NCBI RefSeq assembly: GCF_037975245.1 | Contig: NC_092565.1 | Span: forward strand, 21,845,499 to 21,909,498 | Source of the DNA: Apostichopus japonicus | Lineage: Eukaryota > Echinodermata > Holothuroidea > Aspidochirotida > Stichopodidae | Length of the DNA stretch: 64,000 bases | Direction of reading: 5' to 3' | Shown here: positions 1 through 12,100 of the stretch, piece after piece | Layout: each line of letters starts with the position of its first letter | How positions within the stretch are numbered: position 1 is the stretch's first letter | The notes under the pieces: model-generated | Databases searched by the model: none | Seen by the model: the letters and a program-made list of their open reading frames with translations, nothing else | What the model was told of the DNA's origin: nothing | Translations under genes and position numbers: made by a program

Positions 1-246
1 AACAGAAGCTCAGAAATGGTGGAAGATAGAAATGTAGTCCAGATTTTACAGCATTAAATCTTTTACTTTCTTTCAAAGATTTAAAAATGAGACAAATGAT
101 TTTACTCACTCTGAAGTCAGAGGAAAAATGTTCTTCTAAGACAAGATGTTTGTCAACTTTTTTCCAAGTTGCTAACAGTGAACTTTACCAAACATTATGT
201 GAATGTGTAACTATCACAGAAGTGTAACTTGCCTTTTAGCCACTGG

Positions 247-900
247 CTACAGTGCTAAACTCCCTCTTTGAAATCATGTCACCATTACGCATAAAAATGG
301 TCCCATTCTTTTGGCCCATTCTGTGGCCCTTCACACAGATCTACAGTGCTAAACTCCCTCTTTGAAATCATCTCACCATTATGCATAAACATAGTCCCAT
401 TCTTTTGGCCCTTTCTGCAGCCCTTCACACAGATCTAGTGCTAAACTCCCTCTTTGAAATCATCTCACCATTATGCATAACATGGTCCAATACTTTTGGC
501 CCATTCTGCAGCCCTTCACACAGATCTACAGTGCTAAACTCCCTCTTTGAAATCATCTCACCATTATGCATAAACATGGTCCAATACTTTTGGCCCATTC
601 TGTGGCCCTTCACACAGATCTACAGTGCTAAACTCCCTCTTTGAAATCATCTCACCATTATGCATAAACATGGTCCAATACTTTTGGCCCATTCTGCGGC
701 CCTTCACACAGATCTACAGTGCTAAACTCCCTCTTTGAAATCATCTCACCATTATGCATAACATGGTCCCATTCTTTTAGCCCATTCTGCAGCCCTTCAC
801 ACAGATCTACAGTGCTAAACTCCCTCTTTGAAATCATCTCACCATTATGCATAAAAATGGTCCCATTCTTTTGGCCCATTCTGCAGCCCTTCACACAGAT
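247..900. repeat. Minisatellite, 7 copies of a 91-94 bp unit
   Basis: Copies start near 247, 341, 435, 526, 620, 714 and 807. Each runs ctacagtgctaaactccctc ... ttggcccattctgc ... cttcacacagat. The copies differ at a few sites and by 1-2 bp indels. Most units are near 93 bp (31 codons), so short reading frames persist on both strands. These frames are a consequence of the repeat, not evidence for a gene. Confidence 0.95.
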
Positions 901-1339
901 GTCACTGAAACAATGTCAGTATGAATGGCTTCGTTTTCCTTGGTATCTTTCACAGCAGGACTGCAAATACTTTTTGACTAGCTAGTGAACTGTCTACTAT
1001 TGGCATTTTTAAGTTATCTAGTATATACCTTATAATTGACTGATAGCTGTAGTGTTACGTACTTCCTATATGGTGAATGAAGCAACGAAGAGCTGGTCCC
1101 ATATGGGTTTGGCATGTGTCTCGATAGCATTTAATGCTCACTGGACTGGAGAGTTGTAGCATCTGGATCTTACTGGAAGTGATCATCAAACATGCAATTC
1201 TAGAAAAACTGAAGCCCTTAAATATGTAGTTGGCCCTAAGGGAGGGTGAGGGAAGGGTGAGGACTGGTAGAGGTAGCCATACCTGGTACCCCCTTCTTGC
1301 GGTATAACCCTTATATGGAGCTATTGCTTAGCACAAATT
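901..1339. other. No recognisable feature
   Basis: AT-rich sequence between the 93 bp array and the presumed 3' UTR. It carries no exon-like frame, repeat or RNA motif that I can support. Confidence 0.5.
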
Positions 1340-2117
1340 TTCATTTATTGCTCTCTGCATCTTCTTCCGCAGGACAGGCTTTATGCAACACAGTATAACT
1401 ATTAACTTTATTCTTGCAAAAAACTTCAATTTTCTTCATATTAACATCACAAACTCAACACACCATATCCTGTCTCCTTCAAACTTGTCCGCTATGAAAA
1501 TTCTTCAAAAAAACAAGAAGTTAACAATTCGCAAACATTAAACTTAATTGATATCAAAGTTGTAGAGTTTGTCAAACATTGAAATATGTACAACACAACA
1601 ACCTAATTTGTTTTAAACAAGCATTGGTGCTGGTTATTCATTGCACGTTTTACAGCAAGGACAAGAACATCTGCTCAAAATGCACGCATACTCATAAGAT
1701 TATATTATTGCTTTATTGAATTAAACAGTTATTACATCTTTTCATATTATTGATAAAAAACGTTGGATTAAATGTGTCATCCTTAAAATGATAGCAAACT
1801 GTAGCATATGTTTAAATCATGACATGCAGGTAATAATGTTAGTTCTTCCTATCTTAAGTACTGAACACAGTAAACACATGTCGACCAACGGGCCGAGGGA
1901 GTAAGATAGGCTTCCTACCGTCTTAGGTCTTGCTATGCTCATCCATCCAGAAAATAAAAAAATATTCCCCCTTTTTTCTGTTTTTTAAAACATGTTTTGT
2001 TCTTGGAACTTTCAAAATCTTAGTACGAAACAATGAATTCAAAACTGGCGTGACACCAAACGAACAAGTTCTGAGAGGAAAAAAAACAAAAAAACTAGAA
2101 ACAGCTGAAAACCTCTG
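1340..2117 (-). other. Probable 3' UTR and polyadenylation region of Pde6
   Basis: The stretch downstream of the TAA at 2118 has AATAAA hexamers on the minus strand (tttatt on the plus strand) at 1712-1717, 1407-1412 and 1344-1349. The first would give a 3' UTR of roughly 400 nt. Which site is used cannot be told from sequence. Confidence 0.4.
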
Positions 2118-2311
2118 TTAAACGATGACACACAGGGAACTTCGATTATGCCTTGATGCTAGAGTTTGCTTCACTCGAGCGCTGCCACTTTTCCTTCTGT
2201 CAGTGGAATTCTTTTTGTGTTTTTTTCGTGTGTTGTCTGTTGTCTCCTTCTCTTCCTGACCCTGAGATGTTGAGCCTTTATTTTTCTGGGACTCTAAAAA
2301 TTCTTTCTCAT
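2118..2311 (-). CDS. Pde6: Pde6 exon 14 of window: C-terminal basic tail with CaaX box (CVIV)
   Basis: 194 bp, preceded by a strong pyrimidine tract and acceptor tcttacag; stop TAA at 2118-2120. The first two bases complete an Asp codon with the G left by exon 13. It encodes a hydrophilic tail with RKKHKKN and [11 protein letters not shown], ending SLCVIV. Cys549 in a C-aliphatic-aliphatic-X box after a polybasic region is the layout of prenylated, membrane-attached proteins, and PDE6 proteins are known to be prenylated. X = Val leans to geranylgeranylation, but that is inference. There is no homology check for the variable tail; the support is phase, acceptor quality and the CaaX end. Confidence 0.75.
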
Positions 2312-3146
2312 CTGTAAGAGAGACGACAGAAACAACTTGTCTCTTGTTCAATAAGACGGAGTACAACATCTGATGACCGATTGCTTAAGACCAAATCTGC
2401 TAGATCCATGCAACTGCTGAATGACTGCAAGCGTACAACTTTCTTTCTTGTTTTTCATGAAAGGAGGGAATGGGGAGGGTTGTTGCCTAAAATTTCCACA
2501 AAGTGATAATAGTTCTCACGTAGGACTGTCAGTTTTATTGAGATAACTTGTACTTGGGTATCAGACAGAGATAGCTTCTAGTAAGCCCATCTCACAAAAT
2601 GACAAAGAAGGAAGAAAAAAACCACAAGTTAGAATTCAGTAATTGCTATTCAGACATTCCATCAATCAAAGAGTTGATCCATTGTCTGATCTTTTACTTG
2701 TCAAGAAATTGACGAAACAAAATCAATTTTTACATATTGATGATTCTAAAGTGAGAAATTACAACTCCTTAAACCTCATACCCAACATTTTATCTGGCTT
2801 TGTACAATATCTTTTAAATTTTTCTCTCTTTACTTCTTGCATGAATTTTTGAAATGAACTGAATTCCCCGCTGTAACAAGGCACATGCAGTAAGGTCAAA
2901 CAAGCATACACTTGGCATCCAATAGCAGAATTTAGCTGGTACCAGGAATGAAAATATATGGATAACAAATACCAATTTATCTAAGGTAAAGAAAGTCCCT
3001 TTATACGGTTCAAGATAAAGAGTGAATAATTTCAACAGGAGGAGGAAGAAGGAGTTTGTGTGAAAGGGTAAGAATTCAAAGGGTTTTCAAAATGAAACAT
3101 TCAGCTTTGTGTTCCCAAAATTTGACCTGGCTGTTACATATATATA

Positions 3147-3183
<37 letters not shown>

Positions 3184-6100
3184 TATGCATGACCCTGTTC
3201 CCATCAGCCTCCAGAGATCAGTAATGTTTTCCTGTCAGAAACAAAACTGACCACAGAAATAAAGCCTCAAGTTTCTTATTTTTGTTATTTTTGTTTGTTT
3301 TTTAGATACTAAAGACAATGAAGGAGTAAAGGCAATTAGTACAGACAAGCCACCGTAAGATCCAGCAGACCATTTAAAGGGTTGCTACCAGAGTATTTGT
3401 TTAGGGAACAATGGGAGATGCTATCCACACCCTTCCTTTCATGGATAAAATCAAAGTTGTTGTCATGATATGAAGAAGTATTTACCATAAACGAAGCAGA
3501 TGACATCATGCAATTGATTATAAGTAAACTAAATCATGCAAAAGCTGTAGCTTCCATGAGGTTAGCAACATTGAAGCAGATTAGCAAAAACATTTACTTG
3601 ATAACATTGGAGCATTTAAAGGAACACATTATGCGATATGTATTACAGATATGCTTTGTAACAGCACTCAGTTAACATCACCTTAGAAAATGATTGAAAA
3701 ATTTGTATATATTTGAAAGTAAAAAGTTTGTATCAGCAAGAACTGATAATGAACCAATCATTAGCATCAAGATTGAATGAATGCCATTCTCCTCCTCATC
3801 CCTATCTTCACAATCTCCTCTTCATACTTTTCATATTTTCTGAAGTTTAATTTCATGTTTTGACTCAATACGTTCCTTCAAAGGCACCAGCAACACAGAC
3901 GAGATAGCACAACTGTATTCACTGCTGATTGCTGTCATAACCGTCACTCCTAAAACACTGCTACCGCAGACGAAAACAGACAGCATTCACAGAGGAAAGA
4001 CGAAACGAGCAGAGCAGAGCAAAGCAAAGCAGAATGATGCAGACTGCAAAAGGTATCAGTAATCATAGAAGAGGCCTCTGAAGGGGGGGGGGGGGGGAAC
4101 CCAAACGGGGAAGATCCATAAAGAGGTAAACCAACTCAAGGAAGATGAATTATTGATTAGAAAAAATGAAAAGTTCCAAATGCAAAAAATAAAAAAAAAA
4201 TAAAAAAAAATAACAGGAATAGTGGAAATATATTAATAATTCTCTTTAAGTTATTAACTGGGGTGTAAGGAATAATTTGGCGTGCTACTGGTGTAATACA
4301 GGGTAAGGGGGAGAATGAGAGAACATTATGATGGAAGGTAATCTCACAGCAAAAGGAAAAAGAAAAACCCATGTAAACCATCAAAGTTAAACTGAAAAGA
4401 TATATATATATTTTATTTTTCCAGAGATAAAGTTTTATATTTTTAAATATTTCAATGATGAATAGCTTATTGTCCACACGACTCCTGCGTCAATGAAACC
4501 AACTAAACAAATGATGCCACATAAAAGTGGCTAAGATTGATTCTATTCCAGTCAATATCTCCTCCTTTTCTCTGTAATTCGGGGGGGAAAAAAGTGTACT
4601 TTAACTGAGATTTTGTCTTCAATTGGAATATCATGCTTTTGAATGTATTTATTCCAATTTTGTGGTAATGATGTAATATTTCTTTGTTTCTACTTTATGT
4701 AAACAGAAACCAGTGCAAAAGTTAATAATTAAAAATACCAGAGAAAAGGTTCCCAACACCCACATCCACCTCTCCACACCAAAAAGGCAAAATGTTAAGA
4801 ATCTCCAGAATCATTAGCACTCAGTACAAAGCCTGCGTTGTGGTAAATGTGGTATTAGATGAAATTCCAAAGGGATTCTCTGTGTAAAGAGCACACATGC
4901 ACATGTTGAAATGTTGATTACTGCAATTGTGGATTGAGGCAAATATCAAATTAACCAGTTAATTGGATGAATAGAAAACACAGCAATAGATGATCCCAAA
5001 TGGAGGGGGAGAGGGGGGGTGTTAAGATTCGTCACGACATGCTCATTGGTCAGTGGTGGCAGCAGGGGTCATTATACATCAGTTCTTAAACAAAAGCAGA
5101 TACAGGGTTGACTTTATGAAAAAGGAGGGCATACAAGTTAGGGAGAAACAGGGAGGGGGGTAAGGGATAGCCCAAGTACTACAGTGAAAATTGAATATAG
5201 ATATAATATGATACAATTAACCAGGTCTCCCATGAAGAACGGTAGCATTAACAACTCTGTAATTGCGACATACATTCATCTCAAATTTATAAGAGGATAT
5301 GCTTTCAGCGACATACATCCATCTATGAATAAATTGTATAGAACACTGTCTAATTGTTTTTTGCTAGCTACAAGAAAAGAATGAAATTTCAAAACAAGGG
5401 ATAAAGGTTTTATCAGTATATCAGTATGTGAAGATTTTATACCTTTTCATGATTATTACACAAAAATAGGCAAAAAAGGGGGGGGGGGGAGGGTAGTGAT
5501 TGGTAATTGCCATTTTGGTGCACAATGTGCAGAGAGATACAAAATGTCAGAAAAACATGGAAAACTTTATGTTTAATGTGGCTTTGTAAACTGAACCAGA
5601 TGCCCATTATGTGAATGTAACAGCACCCTAAGCTTCCTTCTTAGAAACTTTGCTAATCCATTCAAAGCTATCCACACTTGAAATGTCATATTGACAACTA
5701 TAAAGCGGGGAAATGGAACAGATTTGTGCATCAAACTGAAACACAGTGGGTCACCTAGTTTTACTAAAACCACAATAAAAGTGTGTTAAAGATTATGTTG
5801 GCTACATCTGCAACCGACAGTAGCTACAAAAATTGTGTTATTGAATGCCTGAGCTATTACGTGACAAACTGGTAGCCATAGATTTTTAATATAATTTATT
5901 GTCATCTAAAGGGTCACTTTAAGTATATTAATCTAAAGATCTTCCCCTCTGATGTCAAGTGTGATATTGACAAACCAAACAAACAGTTCTTCATACATTT
6001 TCTGCCATGATAACTTAAAATAGTTCAAAATGAAAACACAAATTTCCTCTTTAAGGATACAATGCCCCTTTAACCACACAAGGATTTATGATGGTGACAA

Positions 6101-9100
6101 ACATGATGAAACTAGCATCTTGGTTTGCTCTAATTCTGGTCAGATTGTTGGACAAAAAGTTTGAAAGGAAAATGGGAGTTTCATAACACGAACAGCAGAC
6201 CCAAATTTTACAACATGATATCAAACCCTAACACTGAAAAGGGTGAGGAGTATAAGGAACTAAACCATTATCACTGTTCCCATCATCCTTTTTCCTTTCT
6301 TTTTTGGTGCAAAATTATGCTTTTCTCTACAATCATGGATTAGCAAATTGTCTCATCTTTAAATTCTCTTTCCTTGTTCAGTAGAATACAAAAAGAGACA
6401 CTACCATCCATGTGATTCACTATCCCCTCCCCCCCCCCCCCCCCATCCCCTGTTTGAATATTTTAGAAAAATGGAGGTTTGTGTAGATGCAAAATGGTGC
6501 AGTATTTTGCAATTTTTGAAACAATGTAGAAGAGTTTCCAACTGTTTAGGTGAACTGCACATAGATGTTGTAAATTTAGGTACTGTAAACAAGGATTAGG
6601 ATTTTTGGAATTTTTCTGTCTGTGGGGGAGGGGGGGGAGGAGGAGGAGAGGGTGGGGGAGCAAGTGCCCCTTGAATTAATTCCCCCAAAGTATATGTGGA
6701 TGCAATCCTGCTGTTAGCATAGGAATGGGTTAGAATGCAGACACAACAACCAGTTGCTGTTTTTATATTCTTGTTGGTTTTCTTGACTTGAATCAATAAG
6801 GTAGTGTCCTGATGAAGCAATCATAACTTCAGCATCATAATGTTCTGCTTTGACACGTGTAGGTATCATACTTTGTTTTGAAGATAGGTGGTGTTTTCAC
6901 ATGCTTTTTAAGTTCTCTTTAACAAGTATCTGAGTATAGATTATCAAGCACAAAAGACAGCTAACATTGTCAGGTACCTCTCGAAATATAATGCTTCTAT
7001 CAAGTTGTGTGTTACATTGTAACAATTTTGATATTACAATACAAACATTTCATATTTCACATATAATTATACATCCTTTAATCTAGCTAAGATATACACA
7101 TGGTTAAAAACATCTGGTTGATCCTTGTTTTAGAGTTACAAATCATTTAGTACCACAAATTTAATGCAATGTTTAGTTTTTCATTTGTGACATTCCAAAG
7201 GTTTTACGCCTATCGTCATTCCTGGTCTAAATTTTGTTTTACGTACGACATCCTATTGTTCCTCTTATGGGTGGTGGAGTAAGTCGTTCCTCTGATGGGT
7301 CGAGTAAGATACCTCTCAATTATGCAAATGATATGCAAACGATATGCAAAAATACAGGTTTGATCATACAAAGAGTAAGACTGAGAAATGCAAAAGACCA
7401 TGCCAAGGCTGGGGAAAACAAACCATGTCCATCATCATCGAGAGAACAAAATATTTACACTGCCACACCACTGACCAAAGGTTAAATGATAAAGGCGCAA
7501 GAGAGATGGTACGAAGATCTAGCATGTTCCCAAAATCGCCAGCTAATGAAAGGGTGCTACGATGACACATACTTAACGGTACTTGTCACTTACACGGCAG
7601 AAAGCCTCCCTTTTGTACAAGACTCCACGCGGACGTCTTTACACTGGCGGTACAGAAGCGTTGAGAGTGAGAATAGAGGCAGAAAAATTGGTAACATTGT
7701 CAAGAAATAATTTGTTCTTGATATGTAAAAGATGACGGAAAAGAGAATTCACTGTGCAACATACATGTTTACAGAAACTTGAGAAAAAAATATCTGTCAG
7801 CAATTCCTCTGCTCTTAATTAAAAACATTTATCAAGGGAAATCTGAGAAAATTTATTCTTTCTTACTTTCAATAGCAGCACTTGCACTGATTCAAAATTT
7901 TCATTGCATTAAAGAACAGGGGCCAAAAAAAAAAAAAAAAGTTCACTTCTGGATGGATTAAAAAGTAAAAGACATGTCCTAAAGATGAAGCATGGTGTTT
8001 CATTTTTTATACTTCTATTTCTGTCATCCCAGATTTAAAAAGAAACAAATTACAAATATCTTTACAATTATGAAAATGGCACTGCAAACTGAAAACATCA
8101 CAACATACCAAATTTTATGTATGAAACCTGTGAATGATATGTAATGAGTATTATTTGGTAAAATAATGGGGAAAAAACATTTCAAAACGTTCCAAAAAGA
8201 AAAACCCCCAAAAAGTTACCCGTTTCGGAATTTGAAATGATCACGTGTGAAATGTTGGATGAGGGTCTTCAGGGTCACCCAAAGTGGTCCCCCCCCCAAC
8301 TACCCGTTTCCTTCCCCCATTTTTCTCATTCTACTGGAGTCTTCCGAGGAGGTTTGTTAGTTTCTTTGCCTGTCATCTTCGATGAGTCAGTTTCACTCCA
8401 GCGTAATATATCTTTTTTTTTTACTCATATTGATTGATTCTAATGTTGATTTTTCTTTTTTTTTCATTGGCCATGAGAAAAACAGAGTGACCCAAAGAGA
8501 GAAATGAAGCCACATGAATGATGATGAGCTAGCACTAACACACAATACGTCTTCATGCATGCAGACCGAGAGGACAATTACCTTCAAGTACCTTTTTTGA
8601 CACTATTTTTTGGAGTCTGAAGGCTTGTCGACGACCCTCTCGCCCACTCCGTTGCCAACAATTCCCACTCTACCCGATTCCTCGACACTCCGTCCAGAAG
8701 CGGTCTCATGCCCGGATTCATTTCTGCAAAGTTCTGAGGCAATGGCAAAGAGGAACACGCTAAAAGATAATAAGCTTCAGAGGTGAAGCGCATTTACTTA
8801 CCAGAGGTGTTCCAGAGAAGGATGAACAAATGTGCAAATATGAAGCCAAAAAAACACAGGTTAAGGTTTTTTACATAAACATTACAAATGAACTTATGGA
8901 AATATTAACACAGCTGACAAATTGTTAGTCTGAATGGCTGAGGTTTTTTAAATGCATAGCCAAGTAATCCGTTAGGTGATTTAACAGCCAAACTTGTTGA
9001 TACCAAAACAGGATTCTTGTAAACATTGTTAGCTGAATCTCGTTAGTTAATATCCTTATTATTATTATTATTATTGGGTAGGAAAATTTTATTTTCATAT

Positions 9101-12100
9101 ATTAACACACTTAAAACAAGGGACATAAAAAGGTAGAAAAAATGTAACAGTTAAAAAGACAAATTTGGGGAAACAGCTATAAAACATGCAAGTAAAACCA
9201 CAAAGGATGAATACAAAAGTGAGTTTGTATATATATATATATATAGAAAAAAAAATACAGCAGAATTTTAAATAATCAAAGGAGGATAAAGAAATAAATC
9301 GTGCAAACCATCTGGGATATTGCCATCGGCCAGGGATTGCCAATTATAGCGGTTACGGTTGACACCATCAAGAAGAGGTGAACAGTCGGGCCATATGTCA
9401 GTGAACATCTAAAAGAGAGATGCACGGCGTTTGGGGTGAACAGGAAATAACGTGAGAGAGTATAATGGTGATGATGATGATGTAAGAAGATGTAAGTGCT
9501 AATCAGGCACGGATCAAGGGGGCCTTGTTGGGGGCTTGTAAACACCCTTTTCAACACCCACAAGAAAGTAAAAGTAGTTAAGCACAAACCTTTGCATTTG
9601 AACCTAATTATACACCTAATTTATAGCCTAAAATAGGCCTCAGGATTCACATTTCATGTTTAAAATGGTTAACTTTTTCTGGGAGAGGATCCCCCCCATA
9701 CCCCTCCCTGGCTTGGGAATAACCTTCAACAGCCTACATTGCCAGCTTTTTAAAGTCCTGATCCGTCCCTGTAAATGTGAAGACAGTGATATAGTGACAG
9801 ATACACCCGACACCTGCATTTAACAAAGTTCTGAGAATAAGCAAAGACAGAACATATCAACTAAATATAACACTATGTTAAAGATCAAGAGTATGTGCCC
9901 AGAAAACGGTGGCACTCTAAAAAATGCTACGACCCCCCAAAAAAAAAATTATTTAGAGAAATTAAACATATCTTTTGACATGGTGTAGCATGAAATTAGA
10001 CTAAAAGAACAAGAAACTACCCAGAATATAGTAGCAAAGAGAAAATAATTTATCTTGGTCATTTTGGTAAGACTAACATAATGATTTATTCAAAAAACTG
10101 GTTCAAATAAATTTGACGTTACTTGCAACCGTCAGCCTAACTTGTCATGATACCACTACCAAGGATTATCATTCATCTATGTTGAAGGCTAGTACAATTA
10201 CTAACGTTACTAACGTTACCCTGTACTAGTATACTAACAGTACTGCTGATATCGCAGCAGAATAATTTATACTTAATTCCAAAATACAAAAGGAGAACAT
10301 AGCATTAGACACAGTACCTGAAAGAAACTTTAGCAACTTTTGTTTTGTTTTGAATGAAGGAGAGAAATTAACTACAAACTTTGATAGATTTAAATCTTCT
10401 CTTCGTCCTCAAACTTAAGCTCCATTTTGAAACTAACTTAGCATGTTATGAGGCGATTAAGCACAATAATAATAATGATAATAATCAGTGAGTAATTGTA
10501 GTTAGTTCATTACAATGGTTGTATAACTGATATGGTTATATGTAGTGACTATTAATGTCGTTCATGTATATAAATAACTACAATTTCCTTAACTGTTGTT
10601 ACTCCCAGATAGAGGAAATTATTATTTTACTTTGAAATGTAACATCGCATCAATTTCTATAAGGCTAGCTACCTACCTACCAGGTGATTCCTAACACATG
10701 CTAACAATGCACTATATCCTATATATGGTTGCACACCTAAAGGTTAGACTAGTTTCCTCCTTTGGGTCCATTTTTGTCTACATGCACTTTCAATGTGACT
10801 TCCAAGCATTTCCACAGAGGGTGCTATCCTATCGGTCATACTGTGCGTAGTAGGTACTGTTCACAGATCTCTGAAGCAAAGTAACACTATCACGTGGAAG
10901 CACTCATCAACAAGCAAATTCCTTCCACTTGAACAGTCTGGCCGAATGAAAACGATGCTTTAGAAAACATATCTCAAGTTGCTTAAACAATTAGTTGGAT
11001 CTGAAACACATCTCTTCTTCTTCTTCTATAATAATTATGAACCAAACTAGCGATCAACTCACCGTACCGCTGTGATCTGCAGTCAGAGACTGTAGCTTGT
11101 CAAGTTTCGCAGAACTTGGTAGGACCGATGCAACAGCGCTCTCTGTTTATTTTGGGCGTGGCTAGGGAGTTCCCTTTCTGGTACAGTGTTTTAAGTTAAG
11201 TACATCCTTCAAATTACCATACAGACAGATTTATTAATCCCCAAACAACAGTGAAAGGTCAATTAATTCCAATTATATGTGATCTAACAGGCCATGATAT
11301 TTTATCATGGAACTTAGCTTTACCTTGCAAACACTCCTCAGAGGTTATAGTGTGTTTTAGAGTAATGAGGTTAAAGTAAGTTTCCTTGCTCAAATACTTT
11401 CAGGTATTTTAATTTTTGCAAAATGGGTTTAAGTTTTTAGTCATGACTTGTTATAATTGCATTAATTAAATAAGGTACTGTCCACCCTGTGACTTGTAGC
11501 AAGGTCTCTGCACTACCCCAACTTGTTCATATGTATAAATAGAACAACATCAAAGATTATATTCCAATCTAAAAAATTCTTGCCGAGACTATTTCTTCTC
11601 AAAATTACTATCATTTATCAATGAAAGTTCCAAAACAAAACCTATTTTTATATAATCTGGATATCTCAATATTTTTTTCTTCATCGTCTTAAATGATTTC
11701 ACCAGTTCTTTTAGTGACTTTGTTTAACAATGATAGTTTTTTTTAGTAAATGGCAATTCAATTAATTGGAAATTCAATTAATTAATTCCTGTTCAATCAT
11801 GACACCGTTGCCTATCAGTAGTGTTTTTCTCGTTTCAAGTCACAATATTTTTCAGAAATTTTCCTGCGAGAGAAACTGCAAGATGTCAGATCATGTTTGA
11901 CTAAAAGGATTTCTCTGAAACCAAGAGAATCATCTTGATTTCTCTATCTGGAGATCATTCAGCGATAGTACTGGGTATGTGCAACACATCTTTGGACTAC
12001 AACAGCATCAGATCCATGTTGAAATGCAGGTGAAATGGATCCCACTATATAGTGAATTACATGGATGACATGGAAAACTTCTTTTTCTCCTTCTTTTTTT

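Noticed and set aside
7234-7710. Cluster of overlapping short frames on both strands
   Set aside because: Moderately higher GC, but no domain, splice pattern or codon signal that I can defend.
8584-8733. Exon 13 as the only terminal exon, ending KKGT
   Set aside because: Kept only as an alternative: the phase-matched donor and downstream CaaX exon give a more family-like C-terminus.
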